DNA of 64,000 nt from Deltaproteobacteria bacterium (lineage in GTDB: Bacteria; Desulfobacterota; Desulfarculia; JACQYL01). Of the stretch, positions 7,792 through 16,194 are shown in pieces. The stretch lies in NCBI GenBank assembly GCA_016208165.1, contig JACQYL010000013.1, positions 1 through 64,000 on the forward strand, written 5' to 3'. Each line of letters opens with the position of its first letter. Position 1 is the first letter of the stretch. Below the pieces are notes generated by a model that was not told the origin of the DNA, did not search any database, and saw only the letters and a list, made by a program, of their open reading frames with translations. The translations under genes and the position numbers were made by a program.

Positions 7792-8442
7792 ATGGCGCGA
7801 ATCAAGATTTGCGGGATTACTTGTTTGGAAGACGCCGAAGCTGCTGTGGAGGCGGGAGCGGATGCTCTGGGCTTTGTGTTTTACCCCCGAAGCCCGAGGT
7901 ATGTTCCTCCTGCGGAAGCCATGGAAATCTGCAAACGCGTGCCCCCTTTCGTTTGGAAAGTAGGCGTGTTCGTCAACATGGATTGGAAGGTAGTGGACAT
8001 GATTCGAAAGGGATGCGGGCTGGATGTGCTTCAGCTCCATGGTGACGAATCCCCCGAATATTGTCGTTCCTTCTCGAACGTTCGGATTTTCAAAGCTTGT
8101 CGGATGCGAAACGCTTCGGATCTTGAACCACTGGATGCTTACAGCGGGATACACGCGATCCTCGTGGACGGGTATCATCCGGATCTCTGGGGTGGCAGCG
8201 GAGTTCAGGCTCCCTGGCAACAGCTTGAAGGTCTTTCCAAGCGGTTCAACCTGGTGCTGGCCGGCGGTTTGACACCGGAAAACGTGGGGAAAGCCATCCA
8301 ATGCGTTCGGCCCTACGCGGTGGATGTTTCCAGCGGAGTCGAAGAGAAGCCGGGGAAGAAGGACCACGTCCGAATGGCTCAGTTCATTCAGGCCGCGCGG
8401 GAAGCCTCGATGAAGAACGGCAATGGCAACGGTCGCATTTAA
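7792..8442 (+). CDS. trpF: Phosphoribosylanthranilate isomerase
   Basis: A 216-residue TIM barrel that isomerises PRA to CdRP. It opens MARIKICGITCLEDAEAAVE with the catalytic Cys in KICGIT, and near the C-terminus has VDVSSGVEEKPGKKD, where the catalytic Asp and phosphate loop lie. It starts 6 bp after trpC. A 97-bp gap with no recognisable element separates it from trpB. Confidence 0.96.
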   Translation: MARIKICGITCLEDAEAAVEAGADALGFVFYPRSPRYVPPAEAMEICKRVPPFVWKVGVFVNMDWKVVDMIRKGCGLDVLQLHGDESPEYCRSFSNVRIFKACRMRNASDLEPLDAYSGIHAILVDGYHPDLWGGSGVQAPWQQLEGLSKRFNLVLAGGLTPENVGKAIQCVRPYAVDVSSGVEEKPGKKDHVRMAQFIQAAREASMKNGNGNGRI

Positions 8443-8539
8443 TTCTCGCCGGCGGAAACGAAGGACGGAAGTCAAGGTTTTCAGCACGTTCCCTGTCCTT
8501 GGGGCGCAAACCAGGAACAGACAACCATAAGGAAAACCC

Positions 8540-9748
8540 ATGCATGCAACAGAACCGAATATAGGCCGATACGGCGTCTTCGGCGGCCAATACGTGCCCG
8601 AAACGCTGATGCCGGCCTTGCAGGATTTGGAGAGGGCGTTTCTGGAAGCTCAACAGGATTCTGAGTTTCAGAAAGAGTTCCAGCGACAACTCAAGACCTA
8701 TGCAGGAAGAGAAACGCCGTTAACGAAAACGCAAAATCTTTCCGGCAGGACCCCCGGAGCGGTGGTGTATCTCAAAAGGGAAGACCTGTTACACACCGGG
8801 GCGCACAAAATCAACAACACGATCGGCCAGGCCCTTTTGGCGCGATTCATGGGCCGAAAGCGTATCATCGCGGAAACGGGGGCGGGTCAGCACGGCGTTG
8901 CCACGGCCACGGTGGCCGCCCTGTTCGGCATGGAATGCCGGGTGTTCATGGGAACGGAGGACATGAAGCGTCAATCCCTGAACGTCGCCCGTATGCGGAT
9001 GCTGGGTGCGGAAGTGGCGCCTGTCGAGTCGGGAACGTGCACACTCAAGGAGGCCATGAACGAGGCCATGCGGTACTGGGCGTCTTGCGTGCGGGATACG
9101 CATTACGTGGTTGGAACCGCGGCGGGACCTCATCCCTATCCCATGATCGTGAGGCAGTTCCAGCAGGTCATCGGTGAAGAGACCCGGCGGCAGGTGTATG
9201 AAAACGAGGGACGTCTCCCGGATCTTCTGATTGCCTGCGTGGGCGGTGGAAGCAACGCCATCGGCATGTTTTACCCCTTTCTGAGAGATGAGAACGTGCG
9301 TATGGTGGGAGTGGAGGCCGGAGGTCTCGGACTGGATACCAAGCTTCACGCGGCATCCCTCAACGGCGGGAGGCTGGGGGTTTTGCACGGCTGCATGAGC
9401 TATGTGTTGCAGGACGCGGAAGGTCAGATTCGAAACGCGCACAGCATATCCGCCGGACTGGACTATCCCGGTGTCGGGCCGGAGCACGGCTATCTGTTCG
9501 AGAGCGGCCGGGTTCACTACGCCACGATTAAAGATGGGGAAGCCGTGGAGGCAGCCCGACGCCTCGCGCAGGAAGAAGGTATTATTCCCGCCCTGGAAAG
9601 CGCCCATGCATTGGCGTGGCTTTATCGTAACGAAGAGCGCCTGGAACCGGGCAGCATTGTCGTGTTATGTCTCTCCGGGCGAGGCGACAAGGACATGGCC
9701 ACGTTCATGCGCGAGCTGAAGCTCGAAGACCCGGAGGTGAAGAAATGA
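8540..9748 (+). CDS. trpB: Tryptophan synthase beta chain
   Basis: A 402-residue PLP enzyme that joins indole and serine. [15 protein letters not shown] carries the PLP lysine, AETGAGQHG binds substrate carboxylate, and [12 protein letters not shown] holds the PLP phosphate. Length and motifs fit the standard TrpB1 type that works with TrpA. The stop overlaps the trpA start (ATGA at 9745-9748), as expected for subunits made in equal amounts. Confidence 0.97.
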   Translation: MHATEPNIGRYGVFGGQYVPETLMPALQDLERAFLEAQQDSEFQKEFQRQLKTYAGRETPLTKTQNLSGRTPGAVVYLKREDLLHTGAHKINNTIGQALLARFMGRKRIIAETGAGQHGVATATVAALFGMECRVFMGTEDMKRQSLNVARMRMLGAEVAPVESGTCTLKEAMNEAMRYWASCVRDTHYVVGTAAGPHPYPMIVRQFQQVIGEETRRQVYENEGRLPDLLIACVGGGSNAIGMFYPFLRDENVRMVGVEAGGLGLDTKLHAASLNGGRLGVLHGCMSYVLQDAEGQIRNAHSISAGLDYPGVGPEHGYLFESGRVHYATIKDGEAVEAARRLAQEEGIIPALESAHALAWLYRNEERLEPGSIVVLCLSGRGDKDMATFMRELKLEDPEVKK

Positions 9749-10590
9749 ATCGGATCGATCGCACATTCCAAAGGCTGAAAAAGGACAATCGAAAAGCCCT
9801 GATTCCTTTCGTCGTTTCCGGCGACGGAGGCGAGGAGACGACTTCACGCATGGTGCTCGAGCTGGAAGCCGCAGGTGCGGATCTGGTGGAACTGGGCATG
9901 CCGTTTTCCGACCCCATTGCCGACGGACCGGCGATACAGCGTGCGGCGGGCCGCGCTCTCGGGGCGGGGTACACAACGAAAAAACTGTTTCGCATTCTGG
10001 AAACCGTCCGAAGCCGCACGGAGATCCCTGTTGTCTTGATGGGCTACTTCAATCCGATTCTGGCCTATGGCGTCGAGCCGTTCTGTCGAGACGCCGCCCG
10101 CGCCGGGGCGGACGGGCTTCTGGTCGTGGACCTGCCGTTGGAGCAGCTGGCCGCGTTGAAAGACCCTTTTCAAACAGCGGGTTTGCATTCCATTCTGCTG
10201 GCCGCGCCTACCAGCGGTCCGGACCGTATCGAGCGCATCTGTGGAAAGGCCGGAGGTTTTGTCTATTACATTTCCCTGACCGGTGTGACCGGAACGGAAA
10301 ACGCCCTCAACTTGACGGAAATTCATGGTAACGTTCGTCATATCAAGTCAAAAACGGATCTGCCCGTGGTGGTAGGATTCGGCATCAGCCGTCCCGAACA
10401 GGTTCGCGACGCCGGTCATGCGGCCGATGGGGTGGTGGTGGGTAGCGCGTTGGTCCGCGTCATGGAGCGCCACCTCGACAGTCCCGACCTGTTCGAACAA
10501 GCCCGTCTGTTCATTGAAGGGCTGCGGGCGGGGCTGGACTCGATCGAAAGCGGCGGCGAAGGTTCTCTGCCGCGTGCGGCGGCTGTTTAA
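9745..10590 (+). CDS. trpA: Tryptophan synthase alpha chain
   Basis: A 281-residue TIM barrel that cleaves indole-3-glycerol phosphate to indole and channels it to TrpB. The chosen ATG overlaps the trpB stop and has GGAGGTGA inside the end of trpB; an earlier in-frame start would only add trpB-overlapping sequence. [15 protein letters not shown] holds catalytic Glu and Asp, followed by [23 protein letters not shown] and VVVGFGIS. It is the last gene of the operon. Confidence 0.97.
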   Translation: MNRIDRTFQRLKKDNRKALIPFVVSGDGGEETTSRMVLELEAAGADLVELGMPFSDPIADGPAIQRAAGRALGAGYTTKKLFRILETVRSRTEIPVVLMGYFNPILAYGVEPFCRDAARAGADGLLVVDLPLEQLAALKDPFQTAGLHSILLAAPTSGPDRIERICGKAGGFVYYISLTGVTGTENALNLTEIHGNVRHIKSKTDLPVVVGFGISRPEQVRDAGHAADGVVVGSALVRVMERHLDSPDLFEQARLFIEGLRAGLDSIESGGEGSLPRAAAV

Positions 10591-10749
10591 TGTCAAAACC
10601 ATGCTGAAATACAGCGAGCCTTCACCGCTCTTCCTGTATGGACCGGGGTCAAGGGTTGCCGGTGTTCGGAGGCATGGGGCGGGATCGCGCTGCAGGGGCG
10701 GGCTTCAAACTCGTTTCCAAGAGATTCCGGGCAATGCGAAGTAACGCGA

Positions 10750-10769
10750 AAGGGCCTTTGCAGGCCCTT
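10750..10769 (+). terminator. Possible trp operon terminator
   Basis: AAGGGCCT and AGGCCCTT flank a TTGC loop about 160 bp after trpA and just before the end of the convergent minus-strand gene. The stem is good but the T-run is weak (TTATCC), so function in either direction is uncertain. Confidence 0.5.
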
Positions 10770-10803
10770 ATCCTGTGTCCAGCCGGACTATAAGGATGGC
10801 GAC

Positions 10804-11112
10804 TTAGGACCGACGGTGATGCCGGCGGAACACGATAACAACGGCGCAGGCCATAAGCAGGCCCAGGATAGCGGCGCCCCACTCGTTTAGGGTGGGAACG
10901 ACCTCCCTTCTTTCAGTCACCGTGCTGTTGATCTGCATGGTGGTCAGGTTGACTTCGGAAGATGCGCCATTGGAAAGCACATCCGACGCGCCCGTCGGTT
11001 GCACACTTTTGTCCGTAGAAGCGCTCAAAACCGGCAGCACGCCATATACCAGGACAAAACTCAGTGCAAAAACGACGACAATAACGAGCGATCTGTACTT
11101 TTCTTTACACAT
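10804..11112 (-). CDS. Small exosortase-type (PTLNEWG C-term) surface protein
   Basis: A 102-residue protein. Residues about 8-30 form a signal-peptide-like hydrophobic stretch ending LSAS. The middle is Ser/Thr-rich. The C-terminus has VPTLNEWG at about 71-78, a hydrophobic helix (AAILGLLMACAVVIVF) and the basic tail RRHHRRS. This triad of short motif, transmembrane helix and Arg-rich tail is the IPTL-CTERM type of sorting signal, recognised by exosortase-like enzymes. No exosortase lies in the window. The start codon sits in the first unit of a 27-bp tandem repeat. The function of the mature peptide is unknown. Confidence 0.75.
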   Translation of the reverse strand: MCKEKYRSLVIVVVFALSFVLVYGVLPVLSASTDKSVQPTGASDVLSNGASSEVNLTTMQINSTVTERREVVPTLNEWGAAILGLLMACAVVIVFRRHHRRS

Positions 11113-11184
11113 AAATTAAGTATACCTCTCTTTGCACATGAATTAAGTATACTTCACTTTACCCACCAACTAAGTGTACTTCAA
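11104..11184 (-). repeat. Three tandem 27-bp repeats copying the start region of the PTLNEWG gene
   Basis: Units 11104-11130, 11131-11157 and 11158-11184 are aligned copies. Read on the minus strand, the first contains the real start (ATG TGT AAA), the second ATG TGC AAA GAG AGG TAT ACT TAA (MCKERYT), and the third GTG GGT AAA ... TAA (VGKVKYT). Each unit also holds the palindrome AAGTATACTT or a close variant, so the array may be tandem operator sites, duplicated initiation signals, or both. Confidence 0.8.
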
Positions 11185-11639
11185 TAGTTTTGAGAATTTC
11201 AAGCTTTTTTTTCCAGCCTTTTTCCCCTGCAGTGCGAGGTAATGTGGTGAGGAGCGCCATTACAGATGAGGTAATGTCCTTCGGGCTTGTCATTTCCGTT
11301 TACGACGTCCGCGCTCTTGTTTTCGAACCGGCCCGTTTGAGATCCTGTCCGGTGCGATTGGGCGGATCTTCGTGAAAAATCCGTTTTCGAGTCCGCATGA
11401 ACTATAGGATACAATAGCAATTGGCCCGCGAGGGACTCACCCATGTGCGATCTTTTCGTCGGCTCTGCCGTTGCCATGTTTGATCCGGTTCGAATCGTCG
11501 ATTACAATACGTCCGGTGGTTTATCTTCCGAAAGGCAAGCGGCGCTCTGAATATTCGCCTGAAAAAGGAAGGATGCCCCATTCAACTTCGAAAGCGGGCG
11601 GATAGACGATAAAGCTTCGTGTGGCTCCAGAGAAGAAAC
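11185..11639. other. Gene-free interval before the glycosylation locus
   Basis: About 450 bp. I see no convincing reading frame, no RNA gene and no well-formed promoter. It presumably holds the promoters for the two flanking divergent genes. Confidence 0.5.
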
Positions 11640-13814
11640 ATGATCCCACGTGAAGAAACAATAGGGAATAGACAACCCGCTTCGGAAACGGGATGGGCAG
11701 GAGTAACACGCTGCGCTTGGATCATCTATCCCATTTTAGCGTTTCTTGTCTGCGCCGGCTTGAGGGGATTCGATATCCTTCAATGGCAAGAACCCGCATT
11801 TCAGATAGACGGAGAAATGATACAGGCCGGCAGCGACAGCTATGCATGGCTTGCAGGCGCCAAAGGCCTCAATCAATATACCGGGGATTTCCTTCCTAAC
11901 CTCGTCCGTTGGATTCATGACATAAGCGGCTGGAAGGTCGGGAACATCGGATTCTGGTTGCCGGCTCTATTGGCTCCGTTGGCGGCCGTACCGATTTGTC
12001 TTCTGGCCCTCTGGTGGGGATGGAACGAGGCCGCCATCGCTTCCGGGGTTCTCACAGGGATTTCCCTTGGTTTTCTTTTCCGAACCCGCATCGGATTTCT
12101 GGATACGGACACCCTGACCCTGTTCTTACCCCTTTGTCTCGCGCTCCTTCTTGTTGCGTGGCTCGAATCCACTCTCCGTCCACCTTGGGGCCGGGGAAGA
12201 AAGGCCGTTCACTGGAAGTTCTTCCTCAGCGCCGTTGTTATAGGTCTTATCGCAAAGGTCTATATCACCTTCTATCCGAGCGGCGAACCCATAGCGTTCA
12301 GTATAATCGCATGCGCATTTTTCCCTGCGCTACTGTTTGGAGGCAATGAGAAGCGCCTCGTCTTAGCGGCGGGTTTGTGCGCGGTGTTCCTGACAGCCCA
12401 ACCGGGAGTGAACTCCGTCCTTTTTTCCGGCCCCCTGGTAGCTCTGGCCGTATGGCGCCCCGCTTATTTTGAAAAGAAATGGGTAGGCATCGTCGTCCTC
12501 GCGTTCTTAGCCTGCTGCATTGTTCTTTATGCGGACGTACCGCAGGCGTTCTGGAACATGCGATGGCATCTGCTTAGATATGGATCTCCCGTAAATTGGG
12601 GGGAGGGGGCGCTCAAGCTCCCCAATGTCACGGCAACCGTGAACGAAGCCTTAGCGATCAATTATATACTGGTTTCTTATTATATCGACGGGAGCGTGGT
12701 TTTACTGGCCATGGGTATGGCAGGATGTCTGTATCTCCTGATTCGCAGACCCGCCGCGCTGGTCTTTGCGCCCCTTTTTGTCCTCGGATTGGCCAGCATG
12801 AAACTGGGCTCCCGGTTTTCTATGTACGGAGCCGCCCTTTCCGGCATAGGGCTGGGGTGCGGTCTTACCCTGGCGATGCGAGATTTGAAACTGCCGGCCG
12901 CTTGGAGACGCGTTTTCTTGATGCTGCTCGTGGCGGGATTGCTCGTACATGCCGGAATATCGATGTTCGAGAACAGTCCTCATCCTTTTCTCTCGAAGGA
13001 AGTTACGCGGGCTCTGTTGAACTTGAAGAACAAAACATCCCGGAACGCCCAATTGTGGACCTGGTGGGATTTGGGTCATGCAGCCCGCTACTACGCGGAA
13101 AGAAGCGCCTTTGCCGACGGAACGAGAAACAACAGTGAGTACGTCCTTCCCCTTGCCTTTGTTTTTACCACGAACTCGGTCTCGGATGCCTATGAAGTCA
13201 TGAGCTTCGCCGCAGTCCGGCAGGAGGAATCAGAGCCTATGGAAGATCAGAAGGCGCATCCGCCCCTGTACCGGAACCCTTTTGACGTGGTATTCAATAG
13301 GATGGAGACCGGAGATGAAAAGAACCTTCTTCGGGCGATCCGCACGATTTCCCTCCCGGCCGCCGGGACATTTCAGGACCAGTATCTGGCGCTTTCGTGG
13401 GAAGGCCTGGCGGTAGCGGGCGCCATAAGCCGTTTTGGAACATGGGATTTGGCAACAGGGGGATCGCATCCGGGAACCTGCTATGCCCTGATGGGTGGTG
13501 TTATCGACTACGACCTCGAAAACGGCGAACTACGCGTGAAGGACAGGATCTATAGGATTCAGGCGATCGAACTGTTAGGCGAACAGGGCCGGCGGCGCTA
13601 TGCCTGGCCCGGAAGGAAAGACCGCTTGTTCGTCCTATGTAACGAAATCTCCAAGACCGTCCTTATGATGGACAAGACCATCTATGATTCGCTGATGGTT
13701 CAGATGCTCATAGAAAAACCGGAGCGTTTTGAGCCCCATTTTACACTGATTGAAGAAGGCTTTCCCTTTGCCAGAATCTTTCGGTTGAACAGAACGTTAG
13801 GGTATGATCAATGA
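11640..13814 (+). CDS. pglB: STT3/PglB-type oligosaccharyltransferase
   Basis: About 724 residues, with roughly a dozen hydrophobic segments followed by a soluble C-terminal domain. It shows the STT3 set in order: the first acidic motif in GSDSYAWLAG, the second in FLDTDTLTLFLP, the external-loop glutamate in TATVNEAL, Arg in SRFSMYGA, and the hallmark WWDLGHAARYYAERSAFADG (WWDxG). In PglB these residues bind the metal, the lipid-linked glycan and the acceptor sequon. The family transfers glycans from a polyprenyl carrier to Asn of exported proteins. A GTG at 11619 is an alternative start; neither has a strong RBS. Glycosyltransferases and a flippase follow immediately, which supports an N-glycosylation role. 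Confidence 0.85.
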   Translation: MIPREETIGNRQPASETGWAGVTRCAWIIYPILAFLVCAGLRGFDILQWQEPAFQIDGEMIQAGSDSYAWLAGAKGLNQYTGDFLPNLVRWIHDISGWKVGNIGFWLPALLAPLAAVPICLLALWWGWNEAAIASGVLTGISLGFLFRTRIGFLDTDTLTLFLPLCLALLLVAWLESTLRPPWGRGRKAVHWKFFLSAVVIGLIAKVYITFYPSGEPIAFSIIACAFFPALLFGGNEKRLVLAAGLCAVFLTAQPGVNSVLFSGPLVALAVWRPAYFEKKWVGIVVLAFLACCIVLYADVPQAFWNMRWHLLRYGSPVNWGEGALKLPNVTATVNEALAINYILVSYYIDGSVVLLAMGMAGCLYLLIRRPAALVFAPLFVLGLASMKLGSRFSMYGAALSGIGLGCGLTLAMRDLKLPAAWRRVFLMLLVAGLLVHAGISMFENSPHPFLSKEVTRALLNLKNKTSRNAQLWTWWDLGHAARYYAERSAFADGTRNNSEYVLPLAFVFTTNSVSDAYEVMSFAAVRQEESEPMEDQKAHPPLYRNPFDVVFNRMETGDEKNLLRAIRTISLPAAGTFQDQYLALSWEGLAVAGAISRFGTWDLATGGSHPGTCYALMGGVIDYDLENGELRVKDRIYRIQAIELLGEQGRRRYAWPGRKDRLFVLCNEISKTVLMMDKTIYDSLMVQMLIEKPERFEPHFTLIEEGFPFARIFRLNRTLGYDQ

Positions 13815-13838
13815 CCCCGGGCTGCAGAGAAGCGAGCA

Positions 13839-14960
13839 ATGAGTAATAAAACACGGCCGATCAGCGTGGCCATTGGTCTTGGCGACACCGGCGGACACAT
13901 CTATATTGCGGATGCGATTGCGGATCGGATCATGGAGGACGGTCCGGAAAACAAGTTGACCTTTGTCGGCGCTGAAGGGAGGCTCGATATGGTGCCCATC
14001 ATCGGTGCTAAATATCCGATCCGCACCTATAAGATCCGTCCGTACAACAGGCGACATCGCATAAGAAACGCCTCGTTGATCTTCCAGCTCGTCCGATGCA
14101 TGGCCAAATCGTTCGGGATCCTGCGATCTTGTGACCCTGACGTGGTAGTGGGAACGGGAGGGTATTCCAGCGGACCGTTCCTGCTGACAGCGAGTCTCAT
14201 GAGGATTCCCAGTCTCATCATCGAGCCCAATTCACTGCCGGGATTGACGAACCGGCTTTTGAAACACAGCGTCGATCGGGTGTTGATCGCCTTCGCCTCC
14301 GCCGGAAACCACTTCCCTGAAAAGAAAGTGATCAACACGGGAATTCCGGTGAGAGACTCCGTTCTCCATCCTAACGGAGACAAAAGGGAAGCCTGCCGGT
14401 TATTCGGGCTGAATCCCGATCTTCGAACGATTCTCATAACCGGCGGCAGCCTCGGATCCGAGACCATAAACGGATTGATTTCCCGGAACCTTTCCCGATT
14501 ATCGGCGAATAACGTGCAAGTGCTCTGGCAGACCGGCTTCCATCACATGGAAGCTGTGAGAGAAATTCTTAGGAAGAAACCATTTCCGAACTGCAAGCTC
14601 ATACCCTATACGGATCGTATGGATAGCGCCTATTGTGTTGCCGATCTCGTGGTTTCCGCCGCGGGTGCGGTGAGCATCGCTGAATTGGCGGCATTGGGAA
14701 AACCGGCCATTGTGATCCCTTCAGTAGAGGCGACGGAAGACCATCAGACCAGCAACGCCATGGCGCTTCTGGAAAGCGGAGCTTGTCTGGTTATGTCCGA
14801 TACGGAGGCAAAGCGCCGCTTGGTTGATTGCATGATCGACACGGTCCATGACCGTCAACTGCTTTCCGAGTTGAGTGTAAGTATCCGTGCTATCGGGAGA
14901 TCGGACGCAACGGAAAGGGCTTACGGCGAAATCATCAAACTCGCGAGGGGAATCGACTGA
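13839..14960 (+). CDS. MurG-like (GT28) glycosyltransferase of the glycosylation locus
   Basis: A 373-residue GT-B fold protein. GLGDTGGHIYIADAIAD near the N-terminus corresponds to the GGTGGHIxPA lipid and diphosphate loop of MurG. VVVGTGGYSSGP, IIEPNSLPGLTNRLL and the C-terminal TEDHQTSNAMAL are also MurG-like. No other peptidoglycan genes lie around it. It is 24 bp after the oligosaccharyltransferase gene and 25 bp before another glycosyltransferase gene. I infer that it adds a sugar to the polyprenyl-diphosphate glycan rather than making lipid II. A true MurG cannot be excluded from sequence alone. Confidence 0.75.
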   Translation: MSNKTRPISVAIGLGDTGGHIYIADAIADRIMEDGPENKLTFVGAEGRLDMVPIIGAKYPIRTYKIRPYNRRHRIRNASLIFQLVRCMAKSFGILRSCDPDVVVGTGGYSSGPFLLTASLMRIPSLIIEPNSLPGLTNRLLKHSVDRVLIAFASAGNHFPEKKVINTGIPVRDSVLHPNGDKREACRLFGLNPDLRTILITGGSLGSETINGLISRNLSRLSANNVQVLWQTGFHHMEAVREILRKKPFPNCKLIPYTDRMDSAYCVADLVVSAAGAVSIAELAALGKPAIVIPSVEATEDHQTSNAMALLESGACLVMSDTEAKRRLVDCMIDTVHDRQLLSELSVSIRAIGRSDATERAYGEIIKLARGID

Positions 14961-14985
14961 TGGATCCCTCTCTTCCTGGAAGACC

Positions 14986-16194
14986 ATGACCAAGGTGGCC
15001 TTTCTACACCCGGATCTCGGCATTGGAGGCGCCGAGCGTCTGGTCGTCGACGCGGCTCTGGAACTGAGGAAAAGAGGGCATAATGTCACCATTTTCACCA
15101 CTCATTACGATCCGGACCGATGCTTCGAGGACATCAGGAAGGAACATCTGGACATAAAGGTGGTGGATTCCGTCATTCCCAACGACGTGAAGTCCCATTT
15201 CCGCGCTCCCTGCTCCATAGCGCGAACAGCCTTTGCCGCCATGGTTATGGGTATGCACGCATCCTTCGACGTGGTGTTCTGCGATCTTGTTCCCCATATT
15301 ATCCCTCTCGTACGACGAATGGCCAAGTCAAAGGTGATCTATTACTGTCACTATCCGGACAAACTCCTCACTCCGGAAAGGGCAAGATGGTACCGGTTTT
15401 ACCGGGCCCCCATAGATCGCCTGGAGGAGTTCGGTTTGCGGTCGGCCGATCTCATCCTGGTCAACAGCTCTTTCACTGAATCTGTTTTCAGAGAGACCTT
15501 TCCCCGGCTTTGCCGCTCGGCGGTTTCCGTGCTCTATCCCGGCGTCGATCCGGCCGAATTCCAATCTTCGGAGACGGACGGAAAAACCGACCTGCGGGAG
15601 GAATCCATCATTCTTTCTTTGAACAGGTACGCGAAGGATAAGAATCTCGGTTTGGCCCTCGATGCCATGGGAAGCTTGAGAGAAAAGATCCCTTATGAAA
15701 CCTTTAGAGGGCTGACACTCGTTTTTGCCGGAGGCTTTGACGGGCGTCTTTCCGAATGCAGGCAAGCCGTACGTTCTCTGGAGGAGAAAACCAGAGAGAT
15801 GCATCTGTGGGACCATGTGAGGTTTCTCTTCTCCATTTCCGATGACGAAAGGAGAAATCTGCTCAAGGAGTGCCTGTGTCTGGTCTATACGAGCTGTAAC
15901 GAGCATTTCGGAATCGGCATCATCGAAGCCATGGCCGGCGGGAAACCGGTCATTGCGGTAAACCGGGGCGGGCCCAAGGAAATCGTGCGGGATGGGGTCA
16001 CCGGTTTCCTCTGCGATCCGGAACCGGAACCTTTTGGAGACGCCCTGGCCCAGCTTGTGGAACATCCGGATAAACGCAAACGAATGGGGGTTGAAGGCGA
16101 AAAAAGGGTCGCGTCGAGTTTCTCCCGTCATAGGTTTGGAGAGCGGCTCGACTGCATCGTAAGAACACTGGTTGGCGGAAGCGAGACATGCTGA
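14986..16194 (+). CDS. ALG2-like GT4 glycosyltransferase
   Basis: A 402-residue GT-B enzyme beginning MTKVAFLHPDLGIGGAERLV, with GGAAGA a few bases before the ATG. The C-terminal half has the sequence HFGIGIIEAMAGGKPVIAVN followed by RGGPKE and VTGFLC, the donor-binding EX7E region. The order GGAERLVVDAALELRKRGHNV plus VNxGGPxE...GFLC resembles the ALG2 mannosyltransferases of lipid-linked oligosaccharide assembly. Donor and linkage are not predictable from sequence. It overlaps the ABC transporter gene that follows by 7 bp. Confidence 0.8.
   Translation: MTKVAFLHPDLGIGGAERLVVDAALELRKRGHNVTIFTTHYDPDRCFEDIRKEHLDIKVVDSVIPNDVKSHFRAPCSIARTAFAAMVMGMHASFDVVFCDLVPHIIPLVRRMAKSKVIYYCHYPDKLLTPERARWYRFYRAPIDRLEEFGLRSADLILVNSSFTESVFRETFPRLCRSAVSVLYPGVDPAEFQSSETDGKTDLREESIILSLNRYAKDKNLGLALDAMGSLREKIPYETFRGLTLVFAGGFDGRLSECRQAVRSLEEKTREMHLWDHVRFLFSISDDERRNLLKECLCLVYTSCNEHFGIGIIEAMAGGKPVIAVNRGGPKEIVRDGVTGFLCDPEPEPFGDALAQLVEHPDKRKRMGVEGEKRVASSFSRHRFGERLDCIVRTLVGGSETC

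Noticed and set aside
9667-9744. N-terminal extension of trpA inside trpB
   Set aside because: The ATG at 9745 overlaps the trpB stop, has a strong RBS and gives the family's usual N-terminus.
11104-11184. CRISPR-like array
   Set aside because: Three directly abutting 27-bp units without spacers are tandem repeats, not a CRISPR array.
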